Source: Pseudomonas frederiksbergensis (GTDB lineage: Bacteria; Pseudomonadota; Gammaproteobacteria; Pseudomonadales; Pseudomonadaceae). From it: a stretch of DNA of 64,000 bases. The notes under the pieces are model-generated. The model did not search any database and had not been told where the DNA came from. It saw only the letters and a program-made list of their open reading frames with translations. Positions 47,609 to 58,059 of this stretch are shown here, piece after piece (position 1 is the stretch's first letter; each line of letters opens with the position of its first letter). The stretch spans positions 669,008 to 733,007 of the forward strand of contig NZ_MOBM01000012.1 of the NCBI RefSeq assembly GCF_003732275.1, in the 5' to 3' direction. A program made the translations under genes and the position numbers.

Positions 47609-47700
47609 AGCCGCTGCGAGGCAGCGGCTGGTGCTCGGGGCAGCGCCTGTAAGCGCTGCGAGCCCCGCAGAACGGGGCCGCTTGGGGGTTAAACCCCAAG
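47609..47700. terminator. Four tandem hairpins between bamB and der
   Basis: Four consecutive stem-loops: AGCCGCTGC/GCAGCGGCT (47609-47629), CAGCGC/GCGCTG (47641-47658), GCCCCG/CGGGGC (47662-47678) and CTTGGGG/CCCCAAG (47681-47700). On the minus strand the last one met is followed by TTTTGTATTTT, so it fits an intrinsic terminator of the bamB transcript. The other three add structure to the 140-bp gap. Confidence 0.75.
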
Positions 47701-47713
47701 CATAGTCAAACCT

Positions 47714-48865
47714 TTACTTAATGGTCAGGGCTTCCAGTTTGCCACTGTTGCCATACAGATAAATCGTGTCACCCACCACCAGCGGACGGGCACGCAGGCC
47801 GTCGCTGTCGATGCGCTCGCGGCCGACGAAACGACCGTCCACCTGACTCAGCAGGTGCAGGTAACCTTCCATATCACCGACTGCAACATAGCTGGAGAAC
47901 ACTTCCGGAGCCGACAGTTGACGGCGGGCCAGCGAATCGTTGCTCCACAAAGCCGTGGTGGAACGTTCGTCGACGCCTTCAACGGTGCCTGCGGACAGGC
48001 TCACGTAAACGCTGCCAAAACCCTGAGCAACGCCGGCATAGCTGGAAGCATCACGCTGCCAGAGTTGACGACCGCTTTCCAGGTCCAGTGCCGCGACACG
48101 ACCCTGGTAGCTGGCGACATACAGCGTACCGCCGGACAGCAGCAAGCCACCGTCGATATCGACTACACGCTCCAGTTCCGAACGACCTTGCGGAATCGCT
48201 ACGCGCTGTTCCCACACCGGCACGCCATTGGAAATATCCAGAGCGACCACTTTACCAGTCGACAGGCCAGCCACCGCGAGGCGGTTGGTGACGATCGGTG
48301 CGCTGGTGCCGCGCAGGGTCAGAACCGCTGGCGTGCTGTCATACAACCAGCGCTGGTTGCCGGTAGCGGCATCCAGACCGATCAGACGGTCATCCTGGGT
48401 CTGAACCACAACAACGTCACCGTTGGTGGCCGGCGGCGCGAGCACTTCACTGGTCACGCGAGCGCGCCATTTCTCTTCACCGCTGCTGGCGTCCAGGGCA
48501 ACGATTTCGCCCTTGAGCGTGCCGATCATGACCAGACCGTAACCCACACCAACGGCGCCGGAGACAGGCAGTTCGAGATCTTTCTTCCATTTGACGTCGC
48601 CATTGCTGCGATCCATCGCCATTACCACACCGGTAACGTCGGCGGCATAGATGGTATCGCCATCGATTGCCGGAACCAGCATGTTGTAGGTTTCGCCCTG
48701 ACCGTCACCGATCGAACGACTCCACTGCTTTTGCAGAACCACTTCTTCTTTGAAGTCGGTCAACTCGGCCGGTGGCAATTCTTTTTTGCTGTTGCTGCTG
48801 CAACCCGCGGCCAGTATGGCCAGAGCCAGCAATGCTGCATGTTTCCAACGGATCACGTCACGCAT
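47714..48865 (-). CDS. bamB: Outer-membrane assembly lipoprotein BamB
   Basis: A 383-residue lipoprotein with lipobox LAILAAGC (after MRDVIRWKHAALLALAI), followed by an eight-bladed PQQ-like beta-propeller with repeats such as GDTIYAADVTGVVMAMDRSNGDVKWKK-type blades and DVSSGEEKW-like DASSGEEKWRARV. It helps BamA insert beta-barrels. The start at 48865 overlaps the end of the yfgM-like gene by 8 bp, suggesting coupled translation. Confidence 0.95.
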   Translation of the reverse strand: MRDVIRWKHAALLALAILAAGCSSNSKKELPPAELTDFKEEVVLQKQWSRSIGDGQGETYNMLVPAIDGDTIYAADVTGVVMAMDRSNGDVKWKKDLELPVSGAVGVGYGLVMIGTLKGEIVALDASSGEEKWRARVTSEVLAPPATNGDVVVVQTQDDRLIGLDAATGNQRWLYDSTPAVLTLRGTSAPIVTNRLAVAGLSTGKVVALDISNGVPVWEQRVAIPQGRSELERVVDIDGGLLLSGGTLYVASYQGRVAALDLESGRQLWQRDASSYAGVAQGFGSVYVSLSAGTVEGVDERSTTALWSNDSLARRQLSAPEVFSSYVAVGDMEGYLHLLSQVDGRFVGRERIDSDGLRARPLVVGDTIYLYGNSGKLEALTIK

Positions 48866-49499
48866 CCCCTTTGGCCAGGTCGTCCAGCTTGATTTGTAGC
48901 CCACCGACCGCCGCTTCATCCGACAGTGCCGCCTTGGCTTTTTGATACGCCGTGTTCGCTTCGTCGGTACGACCCAACTGCACCAGCAGGTCGCCTTTGA
49001 GTTCTTCGCGAGTGGCCAGGAAAGCTTTGTCGGCATCGCCTTCGAGCAGCTTCAGGGCTTCATCGACCTTGTTCTGCGCGGCCAGTACCTGCGCCAGGCG
49101 CTGACGGGCAATTTCGCCGAGTGCCGGGTTGGCCGGCTTGGCGACAATGGCTTTCAGCTCGCTGGCTGCGTCGTCCAGCTTGCCGCTGTCGACCGCGACT
49201 TTTGCCACGAACAGGCTGCCGTATTGCGCGTAAGCGGTGCCGCCGAACTCGCTGTTGAGCTTGCCAGCCAGATCCGAAACACGTGCAGCATCAGGCTTGC
49301 CATCAGGCGTCAGCGTGGTTTCGAGCAATTGCTGATAGAGAATCGAGGCGCCTTGCGACTGATTGCTCTGATACTTCTGAAAGGCCTGCCAGCCGAACAC
49401 GATAACCAGCGCCAACAGGCCGCCAGTGACCAGGGGCTTGCCGTTGCGTGTCCACCAGTCCTTCAACTCCGCCAGATGTTCGTCTTCGGTACTCGACAC
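48858..49499 (-). CDS. yfgM: YfgM-like ancillary SecYEG translocon subunit
   Basis: A 213-residue inner-membrane protein. An N-terminal cytoplasmic segment (MSSTEDEHLAELKDWWTRNGK) is followed by one membrane helix (PLVTGGLLALVIVFGWQAF). The periplasmic part is a TPR-like domain (about 55-213) with a conserved AxxLxAKVAVDSGKLDDAASELKAI-type pattern. YfgM links the Sec translocon with periplasmic chaperones. Its place between hisS and bamB is conserved in gammaproteobacteria. Confidence 0.93.
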   Translation of the reverse strand: MSSTEDEHLAELKDWWTRNGKPLVTGGLLALVIVFGWQAFQKYQSNQSQGASILYQQLLETTLTPDGKPDAARVSDLAGKLNSEFGGTAYAQYGSLFVAKVAVDSGKLDDAASELKAIVAKPANPALGEIARQRLAQVLAAQNKVDEALKLLEGDADKAFLATREELKGDLLVQLGRTDEANTAYQKAKAALSDEAAVGGLQIKLDDLAKGDA

Positions 49500-49539
49500 C
49501 CCAATACTCCTTAATCGCTAAATCGGCTGTTTGACAGCT

Positions 49540-50829
49540 TCAACCCTGCACGACGCAGGTGGCCAGGTGTGCAGCAAGCGCATCCCAGGCAATGCTTTGT
49601 TGTTCGCCCTGGCCACGCAGGGGTTTGAAACCTACCACTTGCTGGGCCATTTCGTCGTCACCGAGGATCAATGCGTACAGCGCACCGCTCTTGTCGGCTT
49701 TCTTGAACTGGCTTTTGAAGCTGCCGGCGCCGGCATTGACTTGCAGGCGCAGGTTGGGCAATTGATCACGAACACGCTCGCTCAGGGCCAGACCGGCCAG
49801 CTCGGCGGCTTCACCGAAGGCGCAGAGGTAGACATCGACCTGACGGGAGATTTCTTCGGGAATCTGCTCCAGGGTTTCAAGCAACAGCACCAGACGCTCG
49901 ATGCCCATGGCGAAACCGACGCCCGTGGTCGGCTTGCCGCCCATCTGCTCCACCAGACCGTCGTAACGACCACCGGCACACACGGTGCCCTGGGCGCCCA
50001 ACTTGTCGGTGACCCATTCGAAAACGGTCTTGCTGTAGTAATCCAGCCCGCGAACCAGCTTCGGGTTGATCACATAAGGAATGCCGGCGGCGTCCAGACG
50101 AGCCTTGAGGCCCTCGAAGTGCACACGGGATTCTTCGTCGAGGTAGTCGGCCATTTTTGGCGCGTCGGCCAACGCCGCTTGAGTGTCGGGATTCTTGGTA
50201 TCCAGAACCCGCAGCGGGTTGGTCTTCAGACGGCGCTGGCTGTCTTCGTCCAGTTGATCCAGGCGAGCGGACAAATATTCGACCAGTGCTTCACGATAAC
50301 GACCACGGGACTCGCTGGTCCCCAGGCTGTTGAGTTCGAGCTTGACCGCATCGCGGATACCCAACTCGCCCCACAGGCGCCAGGTCAGCACGATCAGCTC
50401 GGCGTCGATGTCCGGACCGTCGAGGTTGAAGACTTCGCAACCGATCTGGTGGAACTGGCGATAACGACCTTTCTGTGGACGTTCGTGACGGAACATCGGG
50501 CCGATGTACCAGAGTTTCTGCACTTGGCCGCCGCCGGTGATGCCGTGCTCGAGCACCGCACGCACGCAGGCCGCCGTGCCTTCAGGGCGCAGGGTCAGGG
50601 AATCGCCGTTGCGGTCCTCGAAGGTGTACATCTCTTTTTCGACGATGTCGGTCACTTCACCGATGGAGCGTTTGAACAGCTCGGTGAACTCGACGATCGG
50701 CATGCGAATCTGCTTGTAACCGTAGTTATCCAGCAGACGCGAGACGGTGCCCTCGAAATGACGCCACAGGGGAGTCTGTTCAGGCAGGATGTCGTTCATG
50801 CCACGTATGGCTTGCAGAGACTTGCTCAC
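49540..50829 (-). CDS. hisS: Histidyl-tRNA synthetase
   Basis: A 429-residue class II synthetase. It starts [22 protein letters not shown], has motif 2 [25 protein letters not shown], the histidine-binding loops [16 protein letters not shown] and [14 protein letters not shown], and motif 3 [16 protein letters not shown]. The C-terminal anticodon-binding domain covers about 330-429. The gene sits between ispG and yfgM. Confidence 0.98.
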   Translation of the reverse strand: MSKSLQAIRGMNDILPEQTPLWRHFEGTVSRLLDNYGYKQIRMPIVEFTELFKRSIGEVTDIVEKEMYTFEDRNGDSLTLRPEGTAACVRAVLEHGITGGGQVQKLWYIGPMFRHERPQKGRYRQFHQIGCEVFNLDGPDIDAELIVLTWRLWGELGIRDAVKLELNSLGTSESRGRYREALVEYLSARLDQLDEDSQRRLKTNPLRVLDTKNPDTQAALADAPKMADYLDEESRVHFEGLKARLDAAGIPYVINPKLVRGLDYYSKTVFEWVTDKLGAQGTVCAGGRYDGLVEQMGGKPTTGVGFAMGIERLVLLLETLEQIPEEISRQVDVYLCAFGEAAELAGLALSERVRDQLPNLRLQVNAGAGSFKSQFKKADKSGALYALILGDDEMAQQVVGFKPLRGQGEQQSIAWDALAAHLATCVVQG

Positions 50830-50866
50830 TATAAATCCTTAAATTCGTTCGGCTCTTCAGTCGGGC

Positions 50867-51976
50867 TCAGCCGCGCGCAATGACTGCTGCGTCAGCTTCG
50901 ACCTTTTCGGCCGCTTTCTGACGGATCAAGCGTTCAAGCTCATCCACCAGATTGTCATTCGTCAGTTTCTGCGACGGCTTGCCGTCGATGTAAATCAGGT
51001 TTGGCGTGCCGCCAGTCAAGCCGATATGGGCTTCCTTGGCTTCGCCCGGCCCGTTGACCACGCAACCGATCACCGCGACATCCAGCGGCACCAGCAGGTC
51101 TTCGAGGCGCCCTTCCAGCTCGTTCATGGTTTTGACCACATCGAAGTTCTGCCGCGAGCAGCTCGGGCAGGCGATGAAGTTGATGCCACGGGAACGCAGG
51201 TGCAGGGATTTGAGAATGTCGTAGCCGACTTTCACTTCCTCGACCGGGTCGGCCGCCAACGAGATGCGAATAGTATCGCCAATCCCTTCGGCGAGCAGCA
51301 TACCGAGGCCCACGGCGGATTTCACTGTGCCTGAGCGCAAACCACCGGCTTCGGTGATCCCCAAGTGCAGTGGCTGGACGATTTCCTTGGCCAGCAGGCG
51401 GTAGGCAGCGACGGCCATGAACACGTCGGAGGCTTTCACGCTGACCTTGAAGTCCTGGAAATTCAGGCGCTCCAGGTGTTCAACGTGACGCAAGGCGGAC
51501 TCGACCAGCGCAGCGGGGGTCGGCTCGCCATATTTCTTTTGCAGGTCTTTTTCCAGGGAACCGGCGTTGACGCCGATGCGGATCGGAATCCCGCGATCAC
51601 GGGCGGCATCGACCACCGCACGCACGCGGTCTTCACGACCGATGTTGCCCGGGTTGATCCGCAGGCAATCGACGCCCAGTTCGGCTACGCGCAAAGCGAT
51701 CTTGTAGTCGAAGTGGATGTCGGCCACCAATGGCACTTTGACCAACTGCTTGATCTTGCCGAAGGCTTCGGCGGCGTCCATGTCCGGTACGGAAATCCGC
51801 ACGATATCGACGCCAGCGGCTTCCAGACGATTGATCTGGGCCACGGTGGCGGCCACGTCATTGGTGTCGCTGTTGGTCATGCTCTGCACAGCGATAGGCG
51901 CATCGCCGCCCACGGGCACGTTACCGACCCAGATCTTGCGGGATTCGCGACGTTTGATTGGAGATTCGCCGTGCAT
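50867..51976 (-). CDS. ispG: 4-hydroxy-3-methylbut-2-enyl-diphosphate synthase
   Basis: A 369-residue [4Fe-4S] enzyme of the MEP isoprenoid pathway. The N-terminal barrel has [19 protein letters not shown], and the cluster is bound by Cys in [14 protein letters not shown] plus the Cys in [21 protein letters not shown]. Located between rodZ (3 bp upstream) and hisS. Confidence 0.98.
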   Translation of the reverse strand: MHGESPIKRRESRKIWVGNVPVGGDAPIAVQSMTNSDTNDVAATVAQINRLEAAGVDIVRISVPDMDAAEAFGKIKQLVKVPLVADIHFDYKIALRVAELGVDCLRINPGNIGREDRVRAVVDAARDRGIPIRIGVNAGSLEKDLQKKYGEPTPAALVESALRHVEHLERLNFQDFKVSVKASDVFMAVAAYRLLAKEIVQPLHLGITEAGGLRSGTVKSAVGLGMLLAEGIGDTIRISLAADPVEEVKVGYDILKSLHLRSRGINFIACPSCSRQNFDVVKTMNELEGRLEDLLVPLDVAVIGCVVNGPGEAKEAHIGLTGGTPNLIYIDGKPSQKLTNDNLVDELERLIRQKAAEKVEADAAVIARG

Positions 51977-51979
51977 GAC

Positions 51980-53014
51980 TTATTGACCCAACTTCAGGCG
52001 AGCAGTCTCGCCACTGGTGAACGGAGCGACATCGACCACCTGCCCGTTGTAGCTGACCTGCGCGCCACGGGCGAAGCCCAGACGCACGGAAAAAGGCGGT
52101 TTGCCGCTGACAGTAACATTTTCGCCTTTACGCTTGAGACCACTCAACAGCACCTTACCCGTGCCGTCGGTCACTTGCGTCCAGCAATCGGCGGTGAATT
52201 GCAGTTGAACCTGGCCTTGGCCAGCCATCGCAGCTGCCGGAGCTGAAGCTGGGGCGGTCGGAGCAATCGGAGCAGTGACAACCGGTGCCGGAACAGCGGG
52301 AACAGCCGGTGCAGGCGCCGCCGGTGTCGCGACAACCGGAGCAGTGCTGTGGACAGCAGCCGCAGGCGTTGCTGCCGGAGCAGCAGGCGCGGGAACCGGT
52401 GCGCTCGTTTCGGCACTGACTGGCTCCTCGGCCGAAGTCTCGGTCTGAGGCAGCGCAAGAGGCGTCTCACCTTCAGCCTGACCTTGTGCAACGGCCTGGT
52501 CTTCCGGCTCGTCCAGTGGATGGATCTGTGTGGTGCCGTCGGCGCCTTCGACTTCAACGTGTTCGGGAGCCAGGCCAACCAGGTCCTTGGTGCGCAATGA
52601 GGTTTGATCCTGCCACCAGACAAAACCACCGCCAATCACCGCGAGCAGCAACAGCAGGCTGACAATTCGCAAAATGGTGTGGGAAACCCGAACCGGCTCT
52701 TCGATACGACCCAGGCTGTGGACGTTGCTGCCCTGGGAGTCGGTACCGGTGGATTGGTCGAACTGCTGGACCAGAACGGCTTGGTCCATGCCGAGCAATT
52801 TGGCATACGCGCGAATATAGCCACGAGCAAAGGTGTGCCCTGGCAGCTTGTCGAAAGCGCCGGCTTCCAGATTACTCAGGGAGTTGACGGTGAGGTTGAG
52901 CTTGAGGGCCACTTCGGCCAGCGACCAGCCATTGCTTTCGCGGGCCTGGCGCAAAGTCTCACCGGGGTTAACGCGATTCGCTGCTACAACTTCGGGATGC
53001 GCCGCTTTCATCAT
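51980..53014 (-). CDS. rodZ: Cytoskeletal/cell-shape protein RodZ
   Basis: A 344-residue bitopic membrane protein. It has a cytoplasmic helix-turn-helix domain (about 17-90, GETLRQARESNGWSLAEVALKLN) that binds MreB and one membrane helix (about 114-134, ILRIVSLLLLLAVIGGGFVWW). A long Pro/Ala-rich periplasmic linker (about 200-270) and a C-terminal DUF4115 beta domain (LQFTADCWTQVTDGTGKVLLSGL) follow. Its tandem ATGATGA start overlaps the pilF stop by 4 bp. Confidence 0.95.
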   Translation of the reverse strand: MMKAAHPEVVAANRVNPGETLRQARESNGWSLAEVALKLNLTVNSLSNLEAGAFDKLPGHTFARGYIRAYAKLLGMDQAVLVQQFDQSTGTDSQGSNVHSLGRIEEPVRVSHTILRIVSLLLLLAVIGGGFVWWQDQTSLRTKDLVGLAPEHVEVEGADGTTQIHPLDEPEDQAVAQGQAEGETPLALPQTETSAEEPVSAETSAPVPAPAAPAATPAAAVHSTAPVVATPAAPAPAVPAVPAPVVTAPIAPTAPASAPAAAMAGQGQVQLQFTADCWTQVTDGTGKVLLSGLKRKGENVTVSGKPPFSVRLGFARGAQVSYNGQVVDVAPFTSGETARLKLGQ

Positions 53015-53769
53015 TGCTCCGACAGGTATTGCTGATATTCCGGCGTACCGGGATAGAGTCGTTTTAATTGCAGGCCAAAACTGGCGGCCTTGTCGCGATC
53101 TTCGAACACTTTTGCCAGCCGAACGCCGAGCAACAGACTACGTGCATTTTGTTCGGTGAGCAGGCTAAAACGGTCGTAATAGTCACGCGCGGGCACATAA
53201 TGCCTGTCTTCGTAAGACAACTCAGCCATTTCCAGCAATGCACGTGGCTGTTGGCGATTCAAACGCAGGGCTTTTTCCAGTTGCTGGCGGGCCAGATCAC
53301 GCTGGCCAAGCTTTGAAGCGGTCATGCCCAGGTTTTCGAAAACCCGTGAGCGCTCAGGATACAGGGTATCGGCGGCGGCCTGTTCGAAGCGTTCGTACGC
53401 CTCCTTGTAACGTTTCTCTTCGAAAAGAAAACTGCCGTAGTTATTCAGGATTCGCGCATCGGCGGGACGAGAAGACAGTGCCTTGCGAAAATGCTGATCG
53501 GCCAGTTCGGGCTCCATCTCGGCCTGGAACACCAGCCCCAGCGCCGCGTTGGCGTCAGGATCCGAGCTATCCAGGTCCAAAGCCTTCTTCAACGGGACTT
53601 TGGCACGCTCGGTCATGCCCTGCTGCAGATACCCCAAGCCCAGCTGCACGTAGGCGGCACGCGCTTCATCACGGCCCTTGCTGGTCTTCATCGGGTTGAA
53701 ATCGCCCGACAGGACACAACCAGCACAGAGGCTGGCCAACAGCACAAGCAGCGCGAAGCGCAGGGACAT
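53011..53769 (-). CDS. pilF: Type IV pilus biogenesis/stability lipoprotein PilF (PilW)
   Basis: A 252-residue outer-membrane lipoprotein with lipobox LLASLCAGC. Tetratricopeptide repeats follow (AAYVQLGLGYLQQGMTERAKVPLKKALDLDSSDPDANAALGLVFQ and further units to about 200). PilF is needed for PilQ secretin multimer assembly. The gene lies between rlmN and rodZ, the usual order in gammaproteobacteria. Confidence 0.95.
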   Translation of the reverse strand: MSLRFALLVLLASLCAGCVLSGDFNPMKTSKGRDEARAAYVQLGLGYLQQGMTERAKVPLKKALDLDSSDPDANAALGLVFQAEMEPELADQHFRKALSSRPADARILNNYGSFLFEEKRYKEAYERFEQAAADTLYPERSRVFENLGMTASKLGQRDLARQQLEKALRLNRQQPRALLEMAELSYEDRHYVPARDYYDRFSLLTEQNARSLLLGVRLAKVFEDRDKAASFGLQLKRLYPGTPEYQQYLSEQ

Positions 53770-53781
53770 AGAGATCCTCTC

Positions 53782-54930
53782 TTAATTATTGTTCGCGGCG
53801 TTTGTTGCGATATCGTTTTCGGCGCTCAACTCGCGCACGGCGATATAACGTTCGCTGCGACGGGTGCGATCCAGCACCTGCCCTACCAATTGGCCACACG
53901 CGGCATCGATGTCTTCACCGCGGGTGGTGCGTACGGTGACATTGAAGCCTGCATGGTGAAGCTGATCCTGGAAACGGCGAATCGCGTTGTTGCTCGGGCG
54001 CTCGTAACCGGAATGCGGGAACGGGTTGAACGGAATCAGGTTGATCTTGCACGGGATGTTCTTGAGCAACTCGATCATCTCAACGGCATGTTCAACCTTG
54101 TCGTTGATGTCCTTGAGCAAGGTGTACTCGATGGTCAGCACGCGCTTTTCGCCCAGGGACGACATGTAGCGCTGGCACGACTCGAGCAGCATCTTAAGCG
54201 GATATTTCTTGTTGATCGGCACCAATTGGTTACGCAATGCGTCGTTTGGTGCGTGCAGCGACAACGCCAGGGACACGTCGATGTGCTTGGACAGCTCATC
54301 GATCATCGGCACCACGCCCGAAGTGGACAGGGTCACACGGCGCTTGGAGATCCCGTAGCCCAGGTCATCCATCATCAGATGCATGGCGGCCACTACATTG
54401 TCGAAGTTCAGCAGCGGCTCACCCATGCCCATCATCACCACGTTGGTGATGGCACGGTCGGCGGTCGCCGGGATGCTGCCGAACGATTTATTGGCAATCC
54501 ACACCTGACCGATCACTTCGGCGGCGGTGAGGTTGCTATTGAAACCTTGCTTGCCGGTGGAGCAGAAACTGCAATCCAGGGCACAGCCTGCCTGGGACGA
54601 AACGCACAGAGTGCCGCGTTTGCCCTGGGGAATGTACACGGTCTCGACGCAGCTACCGGACGCCACGCGCACCACCCACTTACGGGTGCCATCGGTGGAG
54701 ATGTCCTCGCTGACCACTTCGGGGCCGCGAACTTCAGCAATGGCCTTGAGTTTGTCGCGCAAGGCCTTGCTGACGTTCGTCATGGCGTCGAAATCATCAA
54801 CGCCAAGGTGGTGAATCCATTTCATTACCTGACCGGCACGGAAACGCTTCTCCCCGATTGAGTCGAAGAATTTTTCCATTTCCTGTTGAGTCAGACCCAG
54901 CAGGTTGGTTTTTACAGTCGATGTAGTCAT
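53782..54930 (-). CDS. rlmN: Dual-specificity rRNA/tRNA m2A methyltransferase RlmN
   Basis: A 382-residue radical-SAM enzyme methylating A2503 of 23S rRNA and A37 of tRNAs. The radical SAM Cys motif is [11 protein letters not shown], the second catalytic Cys is at [13 protein letters not shown] near the C-terminus, and [18 protein letters not shown] is conserved. The N-terminal domain ([30 protein letters not shown]) binds RNA. Located 12 bp upstream of pilF and 28 bp after ndk. Confidence 0.98.
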   Translation of the reverse strand: MTTSTVKTNLLGLTQQEMEKFFDSIGEKRFRAGQVMKWIHHLGVDDFDAMTNVSKALRDKLKAIAEVRGPEVVSEDISTDGTRKWVVRVASGSCVETVYIPQGKRGTLCVSSQAGCALDCSFCSTGKQGFNSNLTAAEVIGQVWIANKSFGSIPATADRAITNVVMMGMGEPLLNFDNVVAAMHLMMDDLGYGISKRRVTLSTSGVVPMIDELSKHIDVSLALSLHAPNDALRNQLVPINKKYPLKMLLESCQRYMSSLGEKRVLTIEYTLLKDINDKVEHAVEMIELLKNIPCKINLIPFNPFPHSGYERPSNNAIRRFQDQLHHAGFNVTVRTTRGEDIDAACGQLVGQVLDRTRRSERYIAVRELSAENDIATNAANNN

Positions 54931-54958
54931 GGATTCACCTTCACTCTTAAGCCAATGC

Positions 54959-55384
54959 TTAGCGAGTGGTTACTTCAGTAGCTGCGAAGAAGTACGAGAT
55001 TTCGCGAGCGGCAGCGGCTTCGGAGTCCGAACCGTGTACAGCGTTGGCGTCGATGGAATCAGCGAAGTCAGCGCGGATGGTGCCGGCAGCAGCTTCTTTA
55101 GGGTTGGTAGCGCCCATCAGCTCACGGTTCAGAGCGATAGCGTTTTCGCCTTCCAGAACCTGAACGACAACCGGACCGGAGATCATGAAAGCAACCAGGT
55201 CGCCGAAGAAACCACGAGCGCTGTGCTCAGCGTAGAAGCCTTCAGCTTCAGCTTTGGACAGTTGCTTCAGTTTCGAAGCTACAACGCGCAGGCCAGCTTT
55301 TTCGAAACGAGTGGTGATCTCGCCGATAACGTTTTTTGCAACAGCGTCAGGCTTGATGATGGAGAAAGTACGTTGAACAGCCAT
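54959..55384 (-). CDS. ndk: Nucleoside diphosphate kinase
   Basis: A 141-residue enzyme balancing NTP and dNTP pools. It begins [23 protein letters not shown], and the phospho-accepting His is in [12 protein letters not shown]. Highly conserved throughout, of normal length. A REPIN separates it from iscX, so it may be transcribed from its own promoter. Confidence 0.98.
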   Translation of the reverse strand: MAVQRTFSIIKPDAVAKNVIGEITTRFEKAGLRVVASKLKQLSKAEAEGFYAEHSARGFFGDLVAFMISGPVVVQVLEGENAIALNRELMGATNPKEAAAGTIRADFADSIDANAVHGSDSEAAAAREISYFFAATEVTTR

Positions 55385-55488
55385 GGTGTAACTCCAGAAA
55401 CGGTAATTTGCGAAAAATTAAACCCGCGAATTATACGCGGGTTCTTTGGTATTGCCTAACTGCGTAAAGGTCGCGACCTCTGCCCTCT

Positions 55489-55590
55489 GTAGGAGCTGCC
55501 GAAGGCTGCGATCCTTTGATTCTGCTTTGCGCTTGAGATTCAGGTCGCTTTGAAAAAGATCGCAGCCTCGCTTCGCTCGTCAGCTCCTAC
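55489..55590. repeat. REPIN, family B, one arm with an 8-base change
   Basis: First REP 55489-55513. The second, 55558-55590, has its centre replaced by a longer GCCTCGCTTCGCTCGTCAGC stretch. The spacer resembles that of 24197-24287. The last bases contain the iscX stop codon. Confidence 0.88.
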
Positions 55591-55787
55591 TCTGCTTCTT
55601 CGATCCAGGCGGCCTGAATGGCTTCAAGCACCTTCTCGCCACCGCGGGTCGGATCATCACTGAACTCCGGCAATGCCAGCACCCATTTGTGCAGATCGAC
55701 GAAGTTCAAGTAACGCGGGTCCACATCTGGCTTGGTTTCAGCCAGCTGGATCGCGATTTCAAGCACATCAACCCATTTCAGACTCAT
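55587..55787 (-). CDS. iscX: Iron-sulfur cluster accessory protein IscX
   Basis: A 66-residue acidic protein (MSLKWVDVLEIAIQLAETKPDVDPRYLNFVDLHKWVLALPEF) that binds IscS and iron and tunes cysteine desulfurase activity. It is the last gene of the isc operon, 14 bp after fdx. The TAG stop (55589-55587) lies within the REP sequence GTAGGAG, so REPIN sequence has formed its end. Confidence 0.96.
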   Translation of the reverse strand: MSLKWVDVLEIAIQLAETKPDVDPRYLNFVDLHKWVLALPEFSDDPTRGGEKVLEAIQAAWIEEAE

Positions 55788-55801
55788 GTCGATTCCTTGA
55801 A

Positions 55802-56143
55802 TCAGTGCGGCGCTTCGGCTGCATGGTTGAGCGAGTATTTCGGAATTTCGACGGTCAGGTCTTCAGTCCCGACGATCGCCTGACAGCCTAGACGCGATTG
55901 CGCTTCCAGACCCCAGGCCCGATCAAGAAAGTCTTCTTCCAGTTCATCCGCCTCTTCCAGCGAATCAAAACCTTCGCGGATGATGCAATGGCAGGTAGTG
56001 CAGGCGCAGACGCCGCCACAGGCGCTTTCCATCTCGATATGGTGTTCGTGGGCCAGTTCGAGAATGGAAATACCGGGCTCAGCCTCTACAACCATGCCTT
56101 CCGGGCAGAACTTCTCGTGTGGCAGAAAAATGACCTGCGGCAT
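55802..56143 (-). CDS. fdx: ISC-type [2Fe-2S] ferredoxin
   Basis: A 113-residue ferredoxin that supplies electrons for cluster assembly. Cluster ligands: CGGVCACTTC (three Cys) and a fourth in LGCQAIVG. The C-terminus ends in acidic and His residues. Its ATG shares one base with the hscA stop (TGATG). Confidence 0.97.
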   Translation of the reverse strand: MPQVIFLPHEKFCPEGMVVEAEPGISILELAHEHHIEMESACGGVCACTTCHCIIREGFDSLEEADELEEDFLDRAWGLEAQSRLGCQAIVGTEDLTVEIPKYSLNHAAEAPH

Positions 56144-58008
56144 CAGTTATCCTCGATTTCATTCAGGTTGCGCCCCGCCAGAGCGGCTTTCACCGTCGAG
56201 TCCAGGCGGCGGGCAGCAAAGGCATCGGTCACTTGCGACAGACGCTTGGTCTGCTGCTCGATAGCGTAACCATCGGTGCCTTTCATCAGTTCGGTCAGTT
56301 CCTGCATCTGCAATTCGATGACCATGCGCTCTTCGGCGTCGAGCAAGCGTTCGCCATCAACCTCCAGAGCGCCCTGCACCGCCTCGATCAGGCGCTGGGC
56401 ATCGACCTGCTGTTCACGCAATACGCGGGCGACTTTGTCGTCGTTGGCGTGCTGGAACGAATCCTTGAGCATTTTGGCGATTTCGCCGTCGGTCAGGCCG
56501 TAGGACGGTTTGACCTGGATGCTGGCTTCGACGCCCGAACCCAATTCGCGGGCCGAAACACTGAGCAGACCGTCGGCGTCGACCTGGAAGGTCACGCGAA
56601 TCTTCGCCGCGCCGGCCACCATCGCCGGAATACCGCGCAATTCGAAGCGTGCCAGGGAACGACAGTCGCTGATCAACTCGCGCTCGCCCTGCAGTACGTG
56701 GATCGCCATGGCCGACTGGCCATCTTTATACGTCGTGAAGTCCTGGGCCCGGGCGACGGGGATGGTGGTATTGCGCGGAATCACCTTCTCCATCAGGCCG
56801 CCCATGGTTTCCAGCCCCAGGGACAACGGAATCACGTCGAGCAACAGCAGTTCGCCGCCGTCACGCTTGTTGCCGGCCAGGGTATCGGCCTGGATCGCGG
56901 CACCGATGGCGACGACTTGATCCGGATCGATTTCGGTCAGCGGTTCGCGACCGAAGGCGTGCGCAACGGCTTCGCGGACACGAGGCACGCGCGTCGAGCC
57001 GCCGACCATAACCACAGCATGAACGTCTTCCAGCTCGATGCCGGAATCACGCACCGCGCGACGGCAGGCTTTCAGGCTGCGAGCAACCATCGGCTCGATC
57101 AGCGCATTGAAGGCTTCACGGGTCAACTCGGCCTTCCAGTCGCCATAAGCGACTTCGACGGACGAGCAATTGGTCAGGGCTTCTTTGGCCGCACACGCGG
57201 TTTGCAGCAGATTACGTTGCGTACCCGGATCGAGATCGGCCGACAGACCGGCGCTCTCGATGATCCAGCCAGCGATAGCGTGGTCGAAGTCATCGCCACC
57301 CAGGGCGCTGTCGCCGCCGGTAGCCAGCACTTCGAAGACACCGCCGGTCAGGCGCAGAATCGAAATATCGAAGGTGCCGCCGCCCAGGTCATAAATCGCG
57401 ACCAGGCCTTCGGCGTGCTGATCCAGACCGTAAGCGACCGCGGCGGCGGTTGGTTCATTGAGCAAACGCAGCACGTTCAGACCGGCCAGCTTGGCTGCAT
57501 CTTTGGTAGCTTGACGCTGAGCATCATCGAAATAGGCCGGAACGGTAATCACCGCGCCAACCAATTCGCCACCCAAGGTCGCTTCAGCGCGCTGACGCAG
57601 CACTTTGAGGATATCGGCGGAGACTTCGACCGGGCTTTTCGGGCCTTGCACCGTGTCGATGAACGGCATGTGCGACTCGCCGTCGACAAAACGGTACGGC
57701 AACTGATCGCCCAATTGCTTGACGTCGGAAAGACCACGACCCATCAAGCGCTTGACCGACAGCACGGTATTCAAAGGATCGGACGCGGCGGCCAGCTTGG
57801 CCGACTCGCCGACTTCGACGCGATCGGCGTGATAGCGCACGGCAGAAGGCAGGATGACCTGCCCTTGCGCGTCGGCCAGAGGCTCGGAAAGACCACTGCG
57901 CAATGCAGCGACCAGCGAATTGGTAGTGCCCAAGTCGATCCCCACAGCCAGACGACGCTGGTGCGGTTGAGGACTTTGGCCGGGTTCGGCGATCTGCAGT
58001 AGGGCCAT
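56143..58008 (-). CDS. hscA: Fe-S chaperone HscA (Hsp70 type)
   Basis: A 621-residue Hsp70 paralogue. The ATPase domain has [29 protein letters not shown] and [16 protein letters not shown]; the substrate domain recognises the LPPVK motif of IscU, which is present here in iscU. It transfers clusters from IscU to acceptors with HscB. It is followed by fdx with a 1-bp overlap. Confidence 0.98.
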   Translation of the reverse strand: MALLQIAEPGQSPQPHQRRLAVGIDLGTTNSLVAALRSGLSEPLADAQGQVILPSAVRYHADRVEVGESAKLAAASDPLNTVLSVKRLMGRGLSDVKQLGDQLPYRFVDGESHMPFIDTVQGPKSPVEVSADILKVLRQRAEATLGGELVGAVITVPAYFDDAQRQATKDAAKLAGLNVLRLLNEPTAAAVAYGLDQHAEGLVAIYDLGGGTFDISILRLTGGVFEVLATGGDSALGGDDFDHAIAGWIIESAGLSADLDPGTQRNLLQTACAAKEALTNCSSVEVAYGDWKAELTREAFNALIEPMVARSLKACRRAVRDSGIELEDVHAVVMVGGSTRVPRVREAVAHAFGREPLTEIDPDQVVAIGAAIQADTLAGNKRDGGELLLLDVIPLSLGLETMGGLMEKVIPRNTTIPVARAQDFTTYKDGQSAMAIHVLQGERELISDCRSLARFELRGIPAMVAGAAKIRVTFQVDADGLLSVSARELGSGVEASIQVKPSYGLTDGEIAKMLKDSFQHANDDKVARVLREQQVDAQRLIEAVQGALEVDGERLLDAEERMVIELQMQELTELMKGTDGYAIEQQTKRLSQVTDAFAARRLDSTVKAALAGRNLNEIEDN

Positions 58009-58059
58009 CGTTATCAGGACTTATCTGTATATCAGGCGTGCGACCGGAGCGGCACTGGG

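Noticed and set aside
56233..58002. A 589-codon plus-strand frame opposite hscA
   Set aside because: Antisense shadow of hscA; composition typical of reversed high-GC codons.
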